Source: Alistipes sp. UBA936 (lineage in GTDB: Bacteria > Bacteroidota > Bacteroidia > Bacteroidales > Rikenellaceae). Taken from it: a DNA stretch of 62,213 nucleotides. Below the pieces are notes generated by a model. That model did not search any database. It saw only the letters and a program-made list of their open reading frames with translations, and was not told the DNA's origin. Shown in pieces: positions 52,401-59,744 of this stretch. Made by a program: the position numbers and the translations under genes. Position 1 is the first letter of the stretch; the number at the start of each line of letters is the position of its first letter. The stretch covers positions 88,899 through 151,111 of the forward strand of contig DBDI01000001.1 of assembly GCA_002293505.1 (NCBI GenBank). The letters run 5' to 3'.

Positions 52401-52808
52401 ACGACCACCATCGTCGTCGACGGCGAGCCTCTTACTCTTTCTCGCGAGGACTTCGACATCACGTCCGAGGATATGCCCGGTTGGTTGGTGGCTACCGAGG
52501 GTAAACTCACTGTTGCTCTTGATATTACTCTTACCGACGACCTGCGCAAAGAAGGTACCGCTCGCGAGCTCGTCAACCGTATCCAGAATCTTCGTAAGGA
52601 TAGCGGCTTGGAGGTTACCGACAAGATTTCCGTCCAGATCCAGTCTCTGCCCTTCATTGCCGAGAGCCTTGCCGACCAGTCCGAATACATTGCTTCTCAG
52701 GTTCTTGCCCGCTCTCTCTCGGCTACCGACAGCCCCTCCGGTACGTACACCACTTCTGCCGACATCGACGGGGAGGAGGTAAAAATCGCAATAAATTTGG
52801 CAGATTGA
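49452..52808 (+). CDS. ileS: Isoleucyl-tRNA synthetase
   Basis: A 1118-aa class I synthetase of the long (archaeal/eukaryal-like) type. The HIGH-type motif is GPPSANGTPGIHHMMAR. The CP1 editing domain contains TTPWTLPSNTALAV. The KMSKS motif is KNGNKMSKRLGNGVD. An anticodon-binding helical domain and a long C-terminal extension follow. The length and the absence of a C-terminal zinc ribbon fit this long type. Coding sequence is rich in C- and T-ending codons. It is divergent from the GNAT-argG unit. Confidence 0.96.
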   Translation: MNRFKEYKGLDLPQIASEVLQKWDADHTFERTLADRRDGPSFVFYEGPPSANGTPGIHHMMARTIKDIFCRYKTQTGHLVRRKAGWDTHGLPVELGVEKKLGITKDDIGTKISIEDYNRVCREAVMEFTGMWESMTRRMGYWVDMSDPYVTYEPKYIETLWWMLRSLFDKGLLYKGYTIQPYSPAAGTGLSNHELNQPGCYRDVKDTSITAQFRVVDRPNTYLLAWTTTPWTLPSNTALAVNPAIDYSEVECSNPYSGSPQRVILASALVEKYFAKLDHKVVHTFPGSELIGLTYEQLLPWVTPDGEAFKVISGDYVTTEDGTGIVHIAPTFGADDARVAQAAGIPPLFVVDRAGKNQPMVDRSGRFFPLGELDPAWTQTHVNTAEYEKFAGRFVKPDYDPDPASEPLDVELAVHLKTENKAFKIEKYTHSYPHCWRTDKPVLYYPLDSWFIRTTACKERLIQLNETIHWKPESTGSGRFGKWLEGLVDWNLSRSRFWGTPLPIWATDDYSEQICIGSIAELRSEIDKAVAAGLMTENPLSDFTPDDFSTQNYSKVDLHRPFVDDITLVSPSGKPMRRETDLIDVWFDSGAMPFAQCHFPFEVDGPEFFDRLFPADFIAEGVDQTRGWFFTLHALATMLFDSVAFKNIISNGLVLDKNGNKMSKRLGNGVDPFVMMDKYGTDAVRWYMITNSQPWDNLRFDEAGVDEVRRKFFGTLYNTYSFFALYANVDGFSGSEPSIPVDQRPEIDRWIISLLNSLTAEVTARLEDYDPTPAARAIAAFVDENLSNWYVRLNRKRFWGGGLTQDKLAAYQTLFTCLETVSRLIAPFAPFFADRLFGDLCGGTSANDRAAFSVHLTSFPKSDPSLVDPALEAMMSLAQQATSMTLALRRKVNIKVRQPLSRIVIPVLDPATARHIEAARSLIAGEVNVKQVELITDTSGLITKQIKPNFKTLGKRFGPQMKSIAALVADFSQEHISRIERSDTTTIVVDGEPLTLSREDFDITSEDMPGWLVATEGKLTVALDITLTDDLRKEGTARELVNRIQNLRKDSGLEVTDKISVQIQSLPFIAESLADQSEYIASQVLARSLSATDSPSGTYTTSADIDGEEVKIAINLAD

Positions 52809-52819
52809 AAAAGAATGTT

Positions 52820-52827
52820 TAATTTTG
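52820..52827 (+). promoter_or_regulatory. DksA-like gene promoter, -7 box
   Basis: TAATTTTG ends three bases before the ATG at 52831, in the 22-bp gap after ileS. The transcript would be leaderless. Confidence 0.5.
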
Positions 52828-52830
52828 GAT

Positions 52831-53205
52831 ATGGCAGAAATGGAAAAAACCAGATATTCGGACGAGGAGCTCGCTGAATTCAAGTCGATCATTCTCGACA
52901 AGTTGGAGAAGGCCCGTGCGGACTACGATTTGCTTCGCTCGACCATCACCCACTCGGCTGACAACGACACCGAGGACACTTCTCCCACGTTCAAGGTTCT
53001 CGAGGAGGGCGCTTCGACTCTTTCCAAGGAGGAGTCCGGTCGCCTTGCTCAGCGCCAGTTGAAGTTCATCCAGCACCTCGAGGCTGCCCTGATTCGTATC
53101 GAGAACAAGACTTACGGTATCTGCCGCGAGACTGGTAAATTGATTCCCAAGGAGCGCCTCCGCATCGTTCCCCACGCCACGCTCTGCATCGAGGCTAAGC
53201 AATAA
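52831..53205 (+). CDS. TraR/DksA family zinc-finger-like protein
   Basis: A 124-aa protein. It has an N-terminal coiled-coil helical hairpin (SDEELAEFKSIILDKLEKAR, HLEAALIRIENKTYG) and a C-terminal DksA-type segment GICRETGKLIPKERL with HATLCIEAKQ. Only two of the four zinc cysteines remain, as is usual in the Bacteroidetes version. DksA proteins bind the RNA polymerase secondary channel and can act with ppGpp. Starts at 52831 or 52840 are both possible. It follows ileS by 22 bases. Confidence 0.87.
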   Translation: MAEMEKTRYSDEELAEFKSIILDKLEKARADYDLLRSTITHSADNDTEDTSPTFKVLEEGASTLSKEESGRLAQRQLKFIQHLEAALIRIENKTYGICRETGKLIPKERLRIVPHATLCIEAKQ

Positions 53206-53301
53206 GCGTCCGGCGGGGAGGGTAGTTTTTCAGCCTCCCTCGCGGTGAGATGCCCCTCTCCTCCGTCCCGCGCCCGCTCGGTCGTGTCGAGCTATGATTC
53301 A

Positions 53302-53309
53302 TAAATTTG
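53302..53309 (+). promoter_or_regulatory. Thioredoxin-like gene promoter, -7 box
   Basis: TAAATTTG matches TAnnTTTG with six bases between its G and the ATG at 53316. Confidence 0.45.
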
Positions 53310-53315
53310 ATAGCT

Positions 53316-53840
53316 ATGAGACAGCTTACTTTCTTCCTCGCTTTCCTCCTCCTCACCTTCCTCGCCGCTGCCCAGCAAAAGCAGGGGCCGCAGCTTCCTG
53401 CCCGCGTGTCCAACGTCACTCTTACCGACCTCGATAAACACCCCGCTTCCTTTTCCGAGTTCGGTAAAAAGTGCTTGATGATTTTTTACGTCGACCCCGA
53501 TGCTCACCGCCAGAACGCTGATTTTCAGGCTCGTATCGAGGCCGACACTTCGCTCCAAAGCCCTAACATCCAGGCTTATGCCGTCCTGAACCTCAAGGAC
53601 ACCGCCCTCCCCAACGGTATCGTCCGTAATATGGCCGATAAACGCACTAAAGGTAAACCGTCCATCAACCTCGCCGACCCCGGCCGCGCTCTCTCAACTG
53701 CTTGGCAATTAGGTGATTGTAACGGTAAATTTTGCCTTCTTTTCGTCACTTCCGAAGGCGACCTCGTATACTTTCGCGCCGGCGAGTTCACTCCCCAGGA
53801 TGAGCAGGATTTCTACGACACCGTCGCCAAATACAAATAG
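53316..53840 (+). CDS. Secreted thioredoxin-fold protein (YtfJ-like)
   Basis: A 174-aa protein with a signal peptide (LTFFLAFLLLTFLAAAQ). The mature part has a thioredoxin-like layout: VTLTDLDKHPASFSEFGKKCLMIFYVDPDA, NMADKRTKGKPSINLADPG and a final helix (DEQDFYDTVAKY). There is no CXXC redox motif. The segment ADPGRALSTAWQLG and the last 30 residues resemble YtfJ-type periplasmic proteins. The function is unknown. It is followed by a long inverted repeat before truA. Confidence 0.62.
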   Translation: MRQLTFFLAFLLLTFLAAAQQKQGPQLPARVSNVTLTDLDKHPASFSEFGKKCLMIFYVDPDAHRQNADFQARIEADTSLQSPNIQAYAVLNLKDTALPNGIVRNMADKRTKGKPSINLADPGRALSTAWQLGDCNGKFCLLFVTSEGDLVYFRAGEFTPQDEQDFYDTVAKYK

Positions 53841-53859
53841 TTCTCCAGTATGCCGTAGA

Positions 53860-53933
53860 ATATCCGAAAACCGAGGCGTTGTAGGCAAAATCGCATTCTT
53901 CAGATTTTGGCGTAGCTGAGGTTTTTCGGATAT
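53860..53933. repeat. 74-bp imperfect inverted repeat upstream of truA
   Basis: Outer arms ATATCCGAAAACC (53860-53872) and GGTTTTTCGGATAT (53920-53933) pair over 13 bp with one bulged T. An inner stem pairs AAAATC (53887-53892) with GATTTT (53903-53908) around a 10-base loop. There is no T-tract, so it is not a simple terminator. It may be a dispersed intergenic repeat or a structured RNA. Confidence 0.6.
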
Positions 53934-53962
53934 CTGCAGGCAAAAGCGAAAAGTTATTTTCT

Positions 53963-54703
53963 ATGCGCTTCTTTCTCGAACTTTCCTACCTCGGTACCCA
54001 TTTTCACGGTTGGCAGCGCCAGCCTAACGCTCCGTCCGTCCAGCAGACTATCGAGGAGGTTCTTTCCACCCTCTTCCGCTTCCCCATCGAAATAACCGGC
54101 GCTGGTCGTACCGACTCCGGCGTCCACGCTTCGTTTTACGTCGCCCACTTCGACACCCCCGATGCGCCTGTACTCCCTACCCCCCTGCCTCCCGACCTTC
54201 TTCACCACGCCAACTCTCTTCTTCCTCTCGACATTGCTCTCCACCGCATCTTTCCCGTTCCCGCGTCCGCTCACGCTCGCTTCGACGCCACTTCGCGCAC
54301 ATACACCTACTTCATCACTCCTTCCAAAGACCCTTTTCGCTCCTCCACTGCCTGGTTCCTCCGCACACCCCTCGATGTCGACAAAATGAACGAAGCCGCT
54401 GCAAGCCTCCTCGCTCACAACGACTTCACATCTTTCGCCAAGCTTCACTCGGCCAACCACACCAACATTTGCCACATAACCGAAGCCACCTGGCAGCAAA
54501 CCGACAACACCCTCACGTTTACTATCTCTGCCGACCGCTTTCTTCGTAATATGGTTCGCTCTCTTGTCGGTACTCTGGTCGACGTCGGGCGCGGTAAAAT
54601 CACCCCCGAGCGCTTCTCCGAGATCCTCCTCTCCCACGACCTTTCTCTCTCTTCCTCTTCCGCTCCTGCCCAGGGCCTATTCCTCAGCGACATAACATAC
54701 TGA
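53963..54703 (+). CDS. truA: tRNA pseudouridine(38-40) synthase
   Basis: A 246-aa pseudouridine synthase. The catalytic aspartate is in GAGRTDSGVHA near residue 52. Other motifs are ELSYLGTHFHGWQRQ, ARFDATSRTYTYFI and FLRNMVRSLVGTLVDVGRG. It converts uridines 38-40 in the anticodon arm. The coding strand is very pyrimidine-rich. It converges on lepA with 20 bases between the stops. Confidence 0.95.
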   Translation: MRFFLELSYLGTHFHGWQRQPNAPSVQQTIEEVLSTLFRFPIEITGAGRTDSGVHASFYVAHFDTPDAPVLPTPLPPDLLHHANSLLPLDIALHRIFPVPASAHARFDATSRTYTYFITPSKDPFRSSTAWFLRTPLDVDKMNEAAASLLAHNDFTSFAKLHSANHTNICHITEATWQQTDNTLTFTISADRFLRNMVRSLVGTLVDVGRGKITPERFSEILLSHDLSLSSSSAPAQGLFLSDITY

Positions 54704-54723
54704 ACCCGCCCCCGAAACCCACC

Positions 54724-56511
54724 TCAATCCATCTTTAGTACTGCTAAAAACGCTTCTTGCGGTACTTCCACGTTCCCCACTTGCCTCATTCGCTTCTTTC
54801 CCTTCTTTTGCTTTTCCAGTAGCTTTCGCTTCCTCGTGATGTCTCCCCCATAGCACTTTGCCGTCACATCCTTTCGCACTGCCTTCACCGTCTCTCTCGC
54901 TATGATTTTCGCTCCGATTGCCGCCTGAATAGCAACGTCGAATTGTTGCCTCGGTATCAGTTCCTTCAGCTTCTCACACATCTTTCGCCCAAAGTCATAC
55001 GCGTGATCCACATAGATCAGCGAACTCAACGCATCCACCGGCTCTCCGTTTAGCAAAATATCCAGTTTAGCCAGCTTCGACTCCTTGTACCCCACCTGAT
55101 GATAGTCGAACGACGCATACCCCCTTGAGATGCTCTTCAGCTTGTCATAGAAATCGAAGACAATTTCCGAAAGAGGCATTTCGAAGTTTATCTCCACCCT
55201 GTCTTGCGTTAGGAAGGTTTGATTCAGCATCACTCCCCTCTTGTCCATACACAGCTTTATTACATTCCCCAGATATTCCGTCTTCGTTATTATCTGCGCC
55301 AGTATGTACGGTTCTTCGATCTTCACTACGTGATTCGGCTCCGGCAGCCCACTCGGATTATGCACATCCAGTACCGCTCCCTTTGTGGTCGTGATTCTGT
55401 ACGAGACGTTCGGTACGGTTGTTATCACATCCATATCGAACTCCCTGTATAGCCTCTCCTGAATTATCTCCAAGTGTAGCAGCCCCAGGAATCCGCACCT
55501 GAACCCGAAGCCCAGGGCCAGCGAGCTCTCCGGCTCAAACGTTAGCGAGGCATCGTTCAGCTTGAGCTTTTCCAGCGACGCCCTCAGGTCCTCATACTGA
55601 TCCGTCTCCACCGGATAGACTCCCGCGAAGACCATCGGCTTCACATCCTCGAACCCCGCTATCGCTTCCGTTGCCGGCCTCGCCACGTGCGTGATCGTAT
55701 CTCCCACCTTCACATCGACCGAGTTCTTTATCCCCGAAATAATGTATCCCACATCTCCCGCCCTCATCTCTTCCCTGGGCGACAGCTTCAGCTTCAGCAC
55801 TCCTATCTCATCCGCATCATACTCGCTTCCCGTGTTGATGAACTTCACCCTCTCTCCCTTCCTCAGCGTTCCGTTCACAATCCTGAAGTAGGCAATAATC
55901 CCCCTGAACGAGTTGAACACGCTGTCGAATATCAACGCTTGCAACGGCGCCCCGTCGTCTCCCTCCGGCGCCGGTATCCTCTCCACTATCGCTTCCAACA
56001 CTTCCGGTACTCCCTTTCCCGTCTTCGCCGATGCTTCCAAAATCTCTTCGCGCTTGCACCCCAACAGGTCTACAATCTGGTCTTTCACCTCTTCCACCAT
56101 CGCTGCATCCATATCTATCTTGTTCAGTACCGGTATCACTTCCAGATCGTGCCCCAGTGCCAGATACAGATTCGAAATGGTTTGCGCTTGAATTCCTTGC
56201 GTTGCATCCACCACCAGCAGTGCTCCTTCACACGACGCTATGGCCCTGGACACCTCGTACGAAAAATCCACGTGCCCCGGCGTGTCTATCAGATTCAGCA
56301 CATACCTCTCCCCCTCCCTCACATACTCCATTTGTATCGCGTGACTCTTGATTGTGATTCCCTTCTCTCTCTCCAGCTCCATATCGTCCAGTACCTGCGC
56401 TTGCCTTTCTCTCTCCGTAATGGTTGCAGTTTCTTCCAACAGCCTGTCTGCCAGGGTGCTTTTTCCGTGGTCGATGTGTGCTATGATGCAGAAGTTGCGT
56501 ATATTTTTCAT
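54724..56511 (-). CDS. lepA: Elongation factor 4 (LepA)
   Basis: A 595-aa translational GTPase. G1 is AHIDHGKSTLADRL, G2 region REKGITI, G3 DTPGHVDF, G4 NKIDM. The LepA-specific C-terminal domain includes GYASFDYHQVGY and AIGAKIIARETVKA. It back-translocates or remodels stalled ribosomes. It has a good promoter (56534-56541) and stands alone on the minus strand. Confidence 0.96.
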   Translation of the reverse strand: MKNIRNFCIIAHIDHGKSTLADRLLEETATITERERQAQVLDDMELEREKGITIKSHAIQMEYVREGERYVLNLIDTPGHVDFSYEVSRAIASCEGALLVVDATQGIQAQTISNLYLALGHDLEVIPVLNKIDMDAAMVEEVKDQIVDLLGCKREEILEASAKTGKGVPEVLEAIVERIPAPEGDDGAPLQALIFDSVFNSFRGIIAYFRIVNGTLRKGERVKFINTGSEYDADEIGVLKLKLSPREEMRAGDVGYIISGIKNSVDVKVGDTITHVARPATEAIAGFEDVKPMVFAGVYPVETDQYEDLRASLEKLKLNDASLTFEPESSLALGFGFRCGFLGLLHLEIIQERLYREFDMDVITTVPNVSYRITTTKGAVLDVHNPSGLPEPNHVVKIEEPYILAQIITKTEYLGNVIKLCMDKRGVMLNQTFLTQDRVEINFEMPLSEIVFDFYDKLKSISRGYASFDYHQVGYKESKLAKLDILLNGEPVDALSSLIYVDHAYDFGRKMCEKLKELIPRQQFDVAIQAAIGAKIIARETVKAVRKDVTAKCYGGDITRKRKLLEKQKKGKKRMRQVGNVEVPQEAFLAVLKMD

Positions 56512-56533
56512 ACGAATTGTTCGATTTTCTCGG

Positions 56534-56541
56534 CAAAGATA
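56534..56541 (-). promoter_or_regulatory. lepA promoter, -7 box
   Basis: The minus strand reads TATCTTTG, 22 bases before the lepA ATG at 56511. The divergent prenyltransferase gene starts at 56555, inside the promoter's upstream region. Confidence 0.6.
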
Positions 56542-56554
56542 GTAATTTCGCGGG

Positions 56555-57406
56555 ATGATTAAAAAATACGCCTCTCTCGTCCGGTTTCCTCACACCGTGT
56601 TCGCCCTGCCGTTCGCACTTCTGTCCTACGTCTTCGCGCTCACTTCCACCGGCACTTCATTCAGCGCCCAAACCCTCATCCTCATCCTCGTCGCAATGGT
56701 TGCTGCTCGTAACGCTGCTATGGGCTTCAATCGTTGGGCCGACCGTGAAATAGACTCCGCCAACCCTCGTACCGCCGACCGCGAAATCCCCGCCGGTAAG
56801 ATAAAACCTCAATCCGCCCTCGTCTTCGTCGCCATCAACGCCGCCCTCTTCATCGCTTCCGCTGCTCTTCTCAACCGCCTCTGCTTCGCCCTCTCTCCCC
56901 TCGCCCTTCTCCTGTTGCTCGGTTACTCTTATACTAAACGCTTCACCGCCTGGTCCCACATCGTTCTCGGTATGACTCTTGCTGCTGCTCCCGTCGGGGC
57001 TTATATCGCCGTTACCGGTTCGCTCTCCCTTGCTCCCGTTGTCCTCGCTGCTCTCGTCCTCTCCTGGGTTGCCGGGTTCGACATCCTTTACTCTCGCTCC
57101 GACGCCGCCTTCGACCGTTCTGCCGGGCTTCACTCGGTTCCTGCTCGCTTCTCTCCTCGTGCCGCCCTCTCGATCGCCGTCGCCCTCCACATCGTTTCCG
57201 CTTACTCCACTCTCCTCTTTGGCCTTTTCACTTCTCGCGGGCTCTTGTTCTGGATTGGTTCCGGCCTCTTCCTTGCCCTCCTTGTTGCTCAATACTTTGT
57301 TCCTCGCGGTGATCGTTCTCGCGGCTTACTTTCTTGGGACAACCTTAACGGGGCCGGCTCTCTTCTCTTCGCTGCTTTCGCTATCGCCGACCTTGTCTTG
57401 GGTTAA
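56555..57406 (+). CDS. UbiA-family prenyltransferase
   Basis: A 283-aa membrane protein with about eight hydrophobic segments. The first Asp-rich motif is NRWADREIDSANPRTADREIPAG; the second is DILYSRSDAAFDRSAGLHS. These bind the magnesium-prenyl diphosphate. The sequence resembles 4-hydroxybenzoate prenyltransferases, probably acting in quinone synthesis (UbiA/MqnP type); MenA is less likely. No promoter box was recognised. It converges on pdxB with a four-base overlap. Confidence 0.87.
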   Translation: MIKKYASLVRFPHTVFALPFALLSYVFALTSTGTSFSAQTLILILVAMVAARNAAMGFNRWADREIDSANPRTADREIPAGKIKPQSALVFVAINAALFIASAALLNRLCFALSPLALLLLLGYSYTKRFTAWSHIVLGMTLAAAPVGAYIAVTGSLSLAPVVLAALVLSWVAGFDILYSRSDAAFDRSAGLHSVPARFSPRAALSIAVALHIVSAYSTLLFGLFTSRGLLFWIGSGLFLALLVAQYFVPRGDRSRGLLSWDNLNGAGSLLFAAFAIADLVLG

Positions 57407-58485
57407 AAAAACTCCTTCCTGTACCTGTACGCGTTCCTCATCTCCTCGAACTTTCCCGGCTCGGCCTTCAGCGCTTCGCTCTCTGCTTCGATATCAAAAA
57501 ACTCTCCTATCCGTTCGCACATCTCCTCCCAGCCTATCTTCTTCGGCTTGCTTCGCCTCACTCCTTCCGGATACCAAAGCTCTCCCGCTTCGCTGCTGCC
57601 CGGTTCCAGCCCAAATCGCGCCGCCAGTGCCCTCACCACCATCGCCGTCGCCATTCCCTTTCCCTCTTCCGTATACCCCGCAATGTGCGGCGTTCCCAGT
57701 AGCACCTGCTCCAAAACTTCCTCATCCACTCCCGGTTCTCCGTTCCACACATCTAAGATGAATCGTATTTTTTGCTCCCTTGCGTGAGGCCCTTCGGCGT
57801 TCGGTCGTCCCAGCCCCATCGCCTTCTTCAGCGCTTCCTCGTCCACCACTCCTCCCCTCGACGAATTTATCACCACCGTCCCCGGCTTCAAAGCCCCCAG
57901 AAACTCTCTCCCCACCATCCCCCTCGTCGGATTCGCCCCTCCGTCCACCAGTGGTACGTGAAAAGTCACTATGTCCGCTTTCGCCGCCACTTCTTCCAAA
58001 GAGTAAAACCCTTCCGGCCCCTCTGCGGCCTCTCTCGGCGGATCGCACCTCATCACCCTGAATCCCCACTCCTCCGCATACTCCGCCACCAGCCTTCCCA
58101 CATTCCCCACTCCCACTACACCAAGGGTAGTTTCATTTGGGTCAAAATTAATCGCCGCCGGCGTTCCGGCCCACGCCAGCGCTGCCGCCACCCATTGTAG
58201 TACTCCCCTCGCATTGCATCCCGCTGCCGTCGCCACCTCTATTCCCTGCTCCGCACACCACTCCATATCTATATGATCATACCCTATGGTCGCCGTTCCT
58301 ATGAATTTCACCTTCGACCCGCCCAACAGCTCCGGCCCACACTTCGTCCTCGTCCTCACCAGTAGCGCATCCGCTTCCGCCACATCCCCCGGCCCTATCT
58401 CACTCCCCGCGAGATATACTACTTCTCCGAACGGCTCCAGTACGCCCTCCAGAAACGGTATATCCCTGTCTGCCACGATTCTCAT
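57403..58485 (-). CDS. pdxB: Erythronate-4-phosphate dehydrogenase
   Basis: A 360-aa D-isomer-specific 2-hydroxyacid dehydrogenase of pyridoxal phosphate synthesis. Motifs: VRTRTKCGPELL, NAD-binding GVVGVGNVGRLVAEYA, NSSRGGVVDEEAL and TPHIAGYTEEGKG with the catalytic His. The C-terminal dimerisation segment typical of PdxB is present. The ATG at 58485 lies four bases after its -7 box; an open frame upstream runs through that promoter and a hairpin and is not used. Confidence 0.92.
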   Translation of the reverse strand: MRIVADRDIPFLEGVLEPFGEVVYLAGSEIGPGDVAEADALLVRTRTKCGPELLGGSKVKFIGTATIGYDHIDMEWCAEQGIEVATAAGCNARGVLQWVAAALAWAGTPAAINFDPNETTLGVVGVGNVGRLVAEYAEEWGFRVMRCDPPREAAEGPEGFYSLEEVAAKADIVTFHVPLVDGGANPTRGMVGREFLGALKPGTVVINSSRGGVVDEEALKKAMGLGRPNAEGPHAREQKIRFILDVWNGEPGVDEEVLEQVLLGTPHIAGYTEEGKGMATAMVVRALAARFGLEPGSSEAGELWYPEGVRRSKPKKIGWEEMCERIGEFFDIEAESEALKAEPGKFEEMRNAYRYRKEFF

Positions 58486-58489
58486 ACTG

Positions 58490-58497
58490 CAAATATA
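58490..58497 (-). promoter_or_regulatory. pdxB promoter, -7 box
   Basis: The minus strand reads TATATTTG, four bases before the pdxB ATG and directly after the T-tract of a minus-strand terminator. Confidence 0.5.
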
Positions 58498-58530
58498 CAA
58501 TAAAAACTCCCCGTCGATGAGAGAGACGAC
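58498..58530 (-). terminator. Minus-strand hairpin terminator or attenuator upstream of pdxB
   Basis: On the minus strand CTCCCCGTCG and CGACGGGGAG form a 10-bp stem with a 10-base loop, followed by TTTTTATTG. It has the form of an intrinsic terminator, yet no minus-strand protein gene lies upstream of it. Confidence 0.65.
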
Positions 58531-58602
58531 GGGGAGGACCAACTTTAATGTATTGATTATGAAAAAAACCTTTACCTTTGTTGTCCCAACAGAGCGCAAA
58601 GT
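58502..58602 (-). ncRNA. Predicted small RNA or pdxB leader
   Basis: A minus-strand -7 box TATCTTTG (58613-58606) is followed after about 100 bases by the hairpin terminator at 58498-58530. The stretch between has no ATG-started frame on that strand. It could be a free small RNA of about 100 nt, or the leader of pdxB controlled by attenuation. No known RNA family was recognised. Confidence 0.4.
58573..58580 (+). promoter_or_regulatory. Arginase-family gene promoter, -7 box
   Basis: TACCTTTG matches TAnnTTTG. The leader to the ATG at 58647 would be about 60 nt. It lies inside the predicted minus-strand RNA. Confidence 0.45.
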
Positions 58603-58605
58603 CTG

Positions 58606-58613
58606 CAAAGATA
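58606..58613 (-). promoter_or_regulatory. Promoter of the predicted minus-strand RNA, -7 box
   Basis: The minus strand reads TATCTTTG, one of the commonest -7 forms in this window. No protein gene starts between it and pdxB. Confidence 0.45.
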
Positions 58614-58646
58614 ACGCCTCTCGCTCCGCCGTTATTGTGTTTGCTT

Positions 58647-59744
58647 ATGGTTTTCTCAAACAATATAGACAATTTCGATGCCGATGGCGTCGGTCGGCCT
58701 AATGGTTCATTCTTCGGAATGCCCTTTTCGCCCGTCATACCTTCGCCCTCCCTCCTCGCCGCCTCCGATCCCGCCCCCTTCCCCGCCCTCGTCTTGTTGT
58801 CTGTTCCTTGGGACGTTACTTCGTCCGCTGGTTCCGGTTCTTCTCGCGGGCCCGAGGCTATGATTGCGGCTTCCACCCAGTTGGACTTTTTCGATCCTTG
58901 GGCTCCCGGTGCTTGGCGCCGCGGTATCGCCACCCTTCCTCCTCGCCCCGACATCCTCGCTCTGAACGACTCTCTTCGCCCTCTTGCTCGCCGCTTGATC
59001 GAGGCCCAGGAGGCTGGCGAGACTCCCGACGCATCCGACCTCGCCACCATAAACTCTGCTTCCGCCCGCCTCTCCTCCGATATCGAACAGACCGCCTCTG
59101 CCCACCTCGCTGCCGGCCAGATTGTCGGCCTCGTCGGCGGCGACCATTCCTCCCCCCTCGGTCTGCTCAAAGCTCTGTCTTCCACTCCTTTAGGTATCCT
59201 CCACCTCGACGCCCACTGCGACCTTCGCCCCGCTTACGAGGGCTTCACCCAGTCGCACGCGTCGATAATGTATAACGCTCTCCAAGAGATTCCGCAGATC
59301 GAAAAACTTGTTCAGGTCGGCGTCCGCGACTTCTCCGAGGCTGAATACACCTTCGCCCTCAGCCACCCCAAGATCTCTCTCTTTCCCGACCTGGCCCTTT
59401 CCGAGCGGCTCTTTTCCGGTACGCCTTGGAGCACGCTTTGCGACGAGATCGTCGACTCCCTGCCTCAGAATGTTTACATCTCTTTCGACATCGACTTCCT
59501 CTCGCCCTCCCTCTGTCCTTCGACCGGTACTCCCGTTCCCGGTGGTCGGTCGTTTGCCGAGGCCACCTTCCTTCTTCGCCGCGTTGTCGATTCCGGCCGC
59601 TCCATCGTTGGCTTCGACCTTTGCGAGGTTGCCCCCTCTCCCTCCCCCAGCGCCACAAACTCTCCTTCCCCTGAAACCTACTCCCTTGACGCTTCCGTCG
59701 GGGCTCGAATTCTTTTTGCTCTATGCGGCCAGACCCTTCGTTGA
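58647..59744 (+). CDS. Arginase/agmatinase/formimidoylglutamase family hydrolase
   Basis: A 365-aa ureohydrolase. The metal motifs are GLVGGDHSSPLG, LHLDAHCDLR and ISFDIDFLSP, with the Asp and His ligands in place. The N-terminal 90 residues include SVPWDVTSSAGSGSSRGPEAMI. The substrate cannot be told apart between agmatine, formimidoylglutamate and arginine; a non-arginase role is more usual for this Bacteroidetes type. The ATG at 58647 is the first good start after the promoter. nhaA overlaps its last 22 bases. Confidence 0.85.
   Translation: MVFSNNIDNFDADGVGRPNGSFFGMPFSPVIPSPSLLAASDPAPFPALVLLSVPWDVTSSAGSGSSRGPEAMIAASTQLDFFDPWAPGAWRRGIATLPPRPDILALNDSLRPLARRLIEAQEAGETPDASDLATINSASARLSSDIEQTASAHLAAGQIVGLVGGDHSSPLGLLKALSSTPLGILHLDAHCDLRPAYEGFTQSHASIMYNALQEIPQIEKLVQVGVRDFSEAEYTFALSHPKISLFPDLALSERLFSGTPWSTLCDEIVDSLPQNVYISFDIDFLSPSLCPSTGTPVPGGRSFAEATFLLRRVVDSGRSIVGFDLCEVAPSPSPSATNSPSPETYSLDASVGARILFALCGQTLR

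Noticed and set aside
48828..52901. A 1357-codon open frame antisense to ileS and the GNAT gene
   Set aside because: It mirrors the strong codon bias of ileS, which avoids the triplets that give antisense stops. The translation is low-complexity (Val/Gly/Glu-rich) and has no recognisable domain.
53217..53244. GGGAGG/CCTCCC hairpin after the DksA-like gene as a terminator
   Set aside because: The T-run lies in the loop and not after the stem, so it lacks the intrinsic terminator form.
58559..58702. Short plus-strand frame starting MKKTFTFVVPTER before the arginase-family gene
   Set aside because: It overlaps the promoter and start of the real gene, ends in a basic tail from out-of-frame coding sequence, and resembles no known protein or leader peptide.
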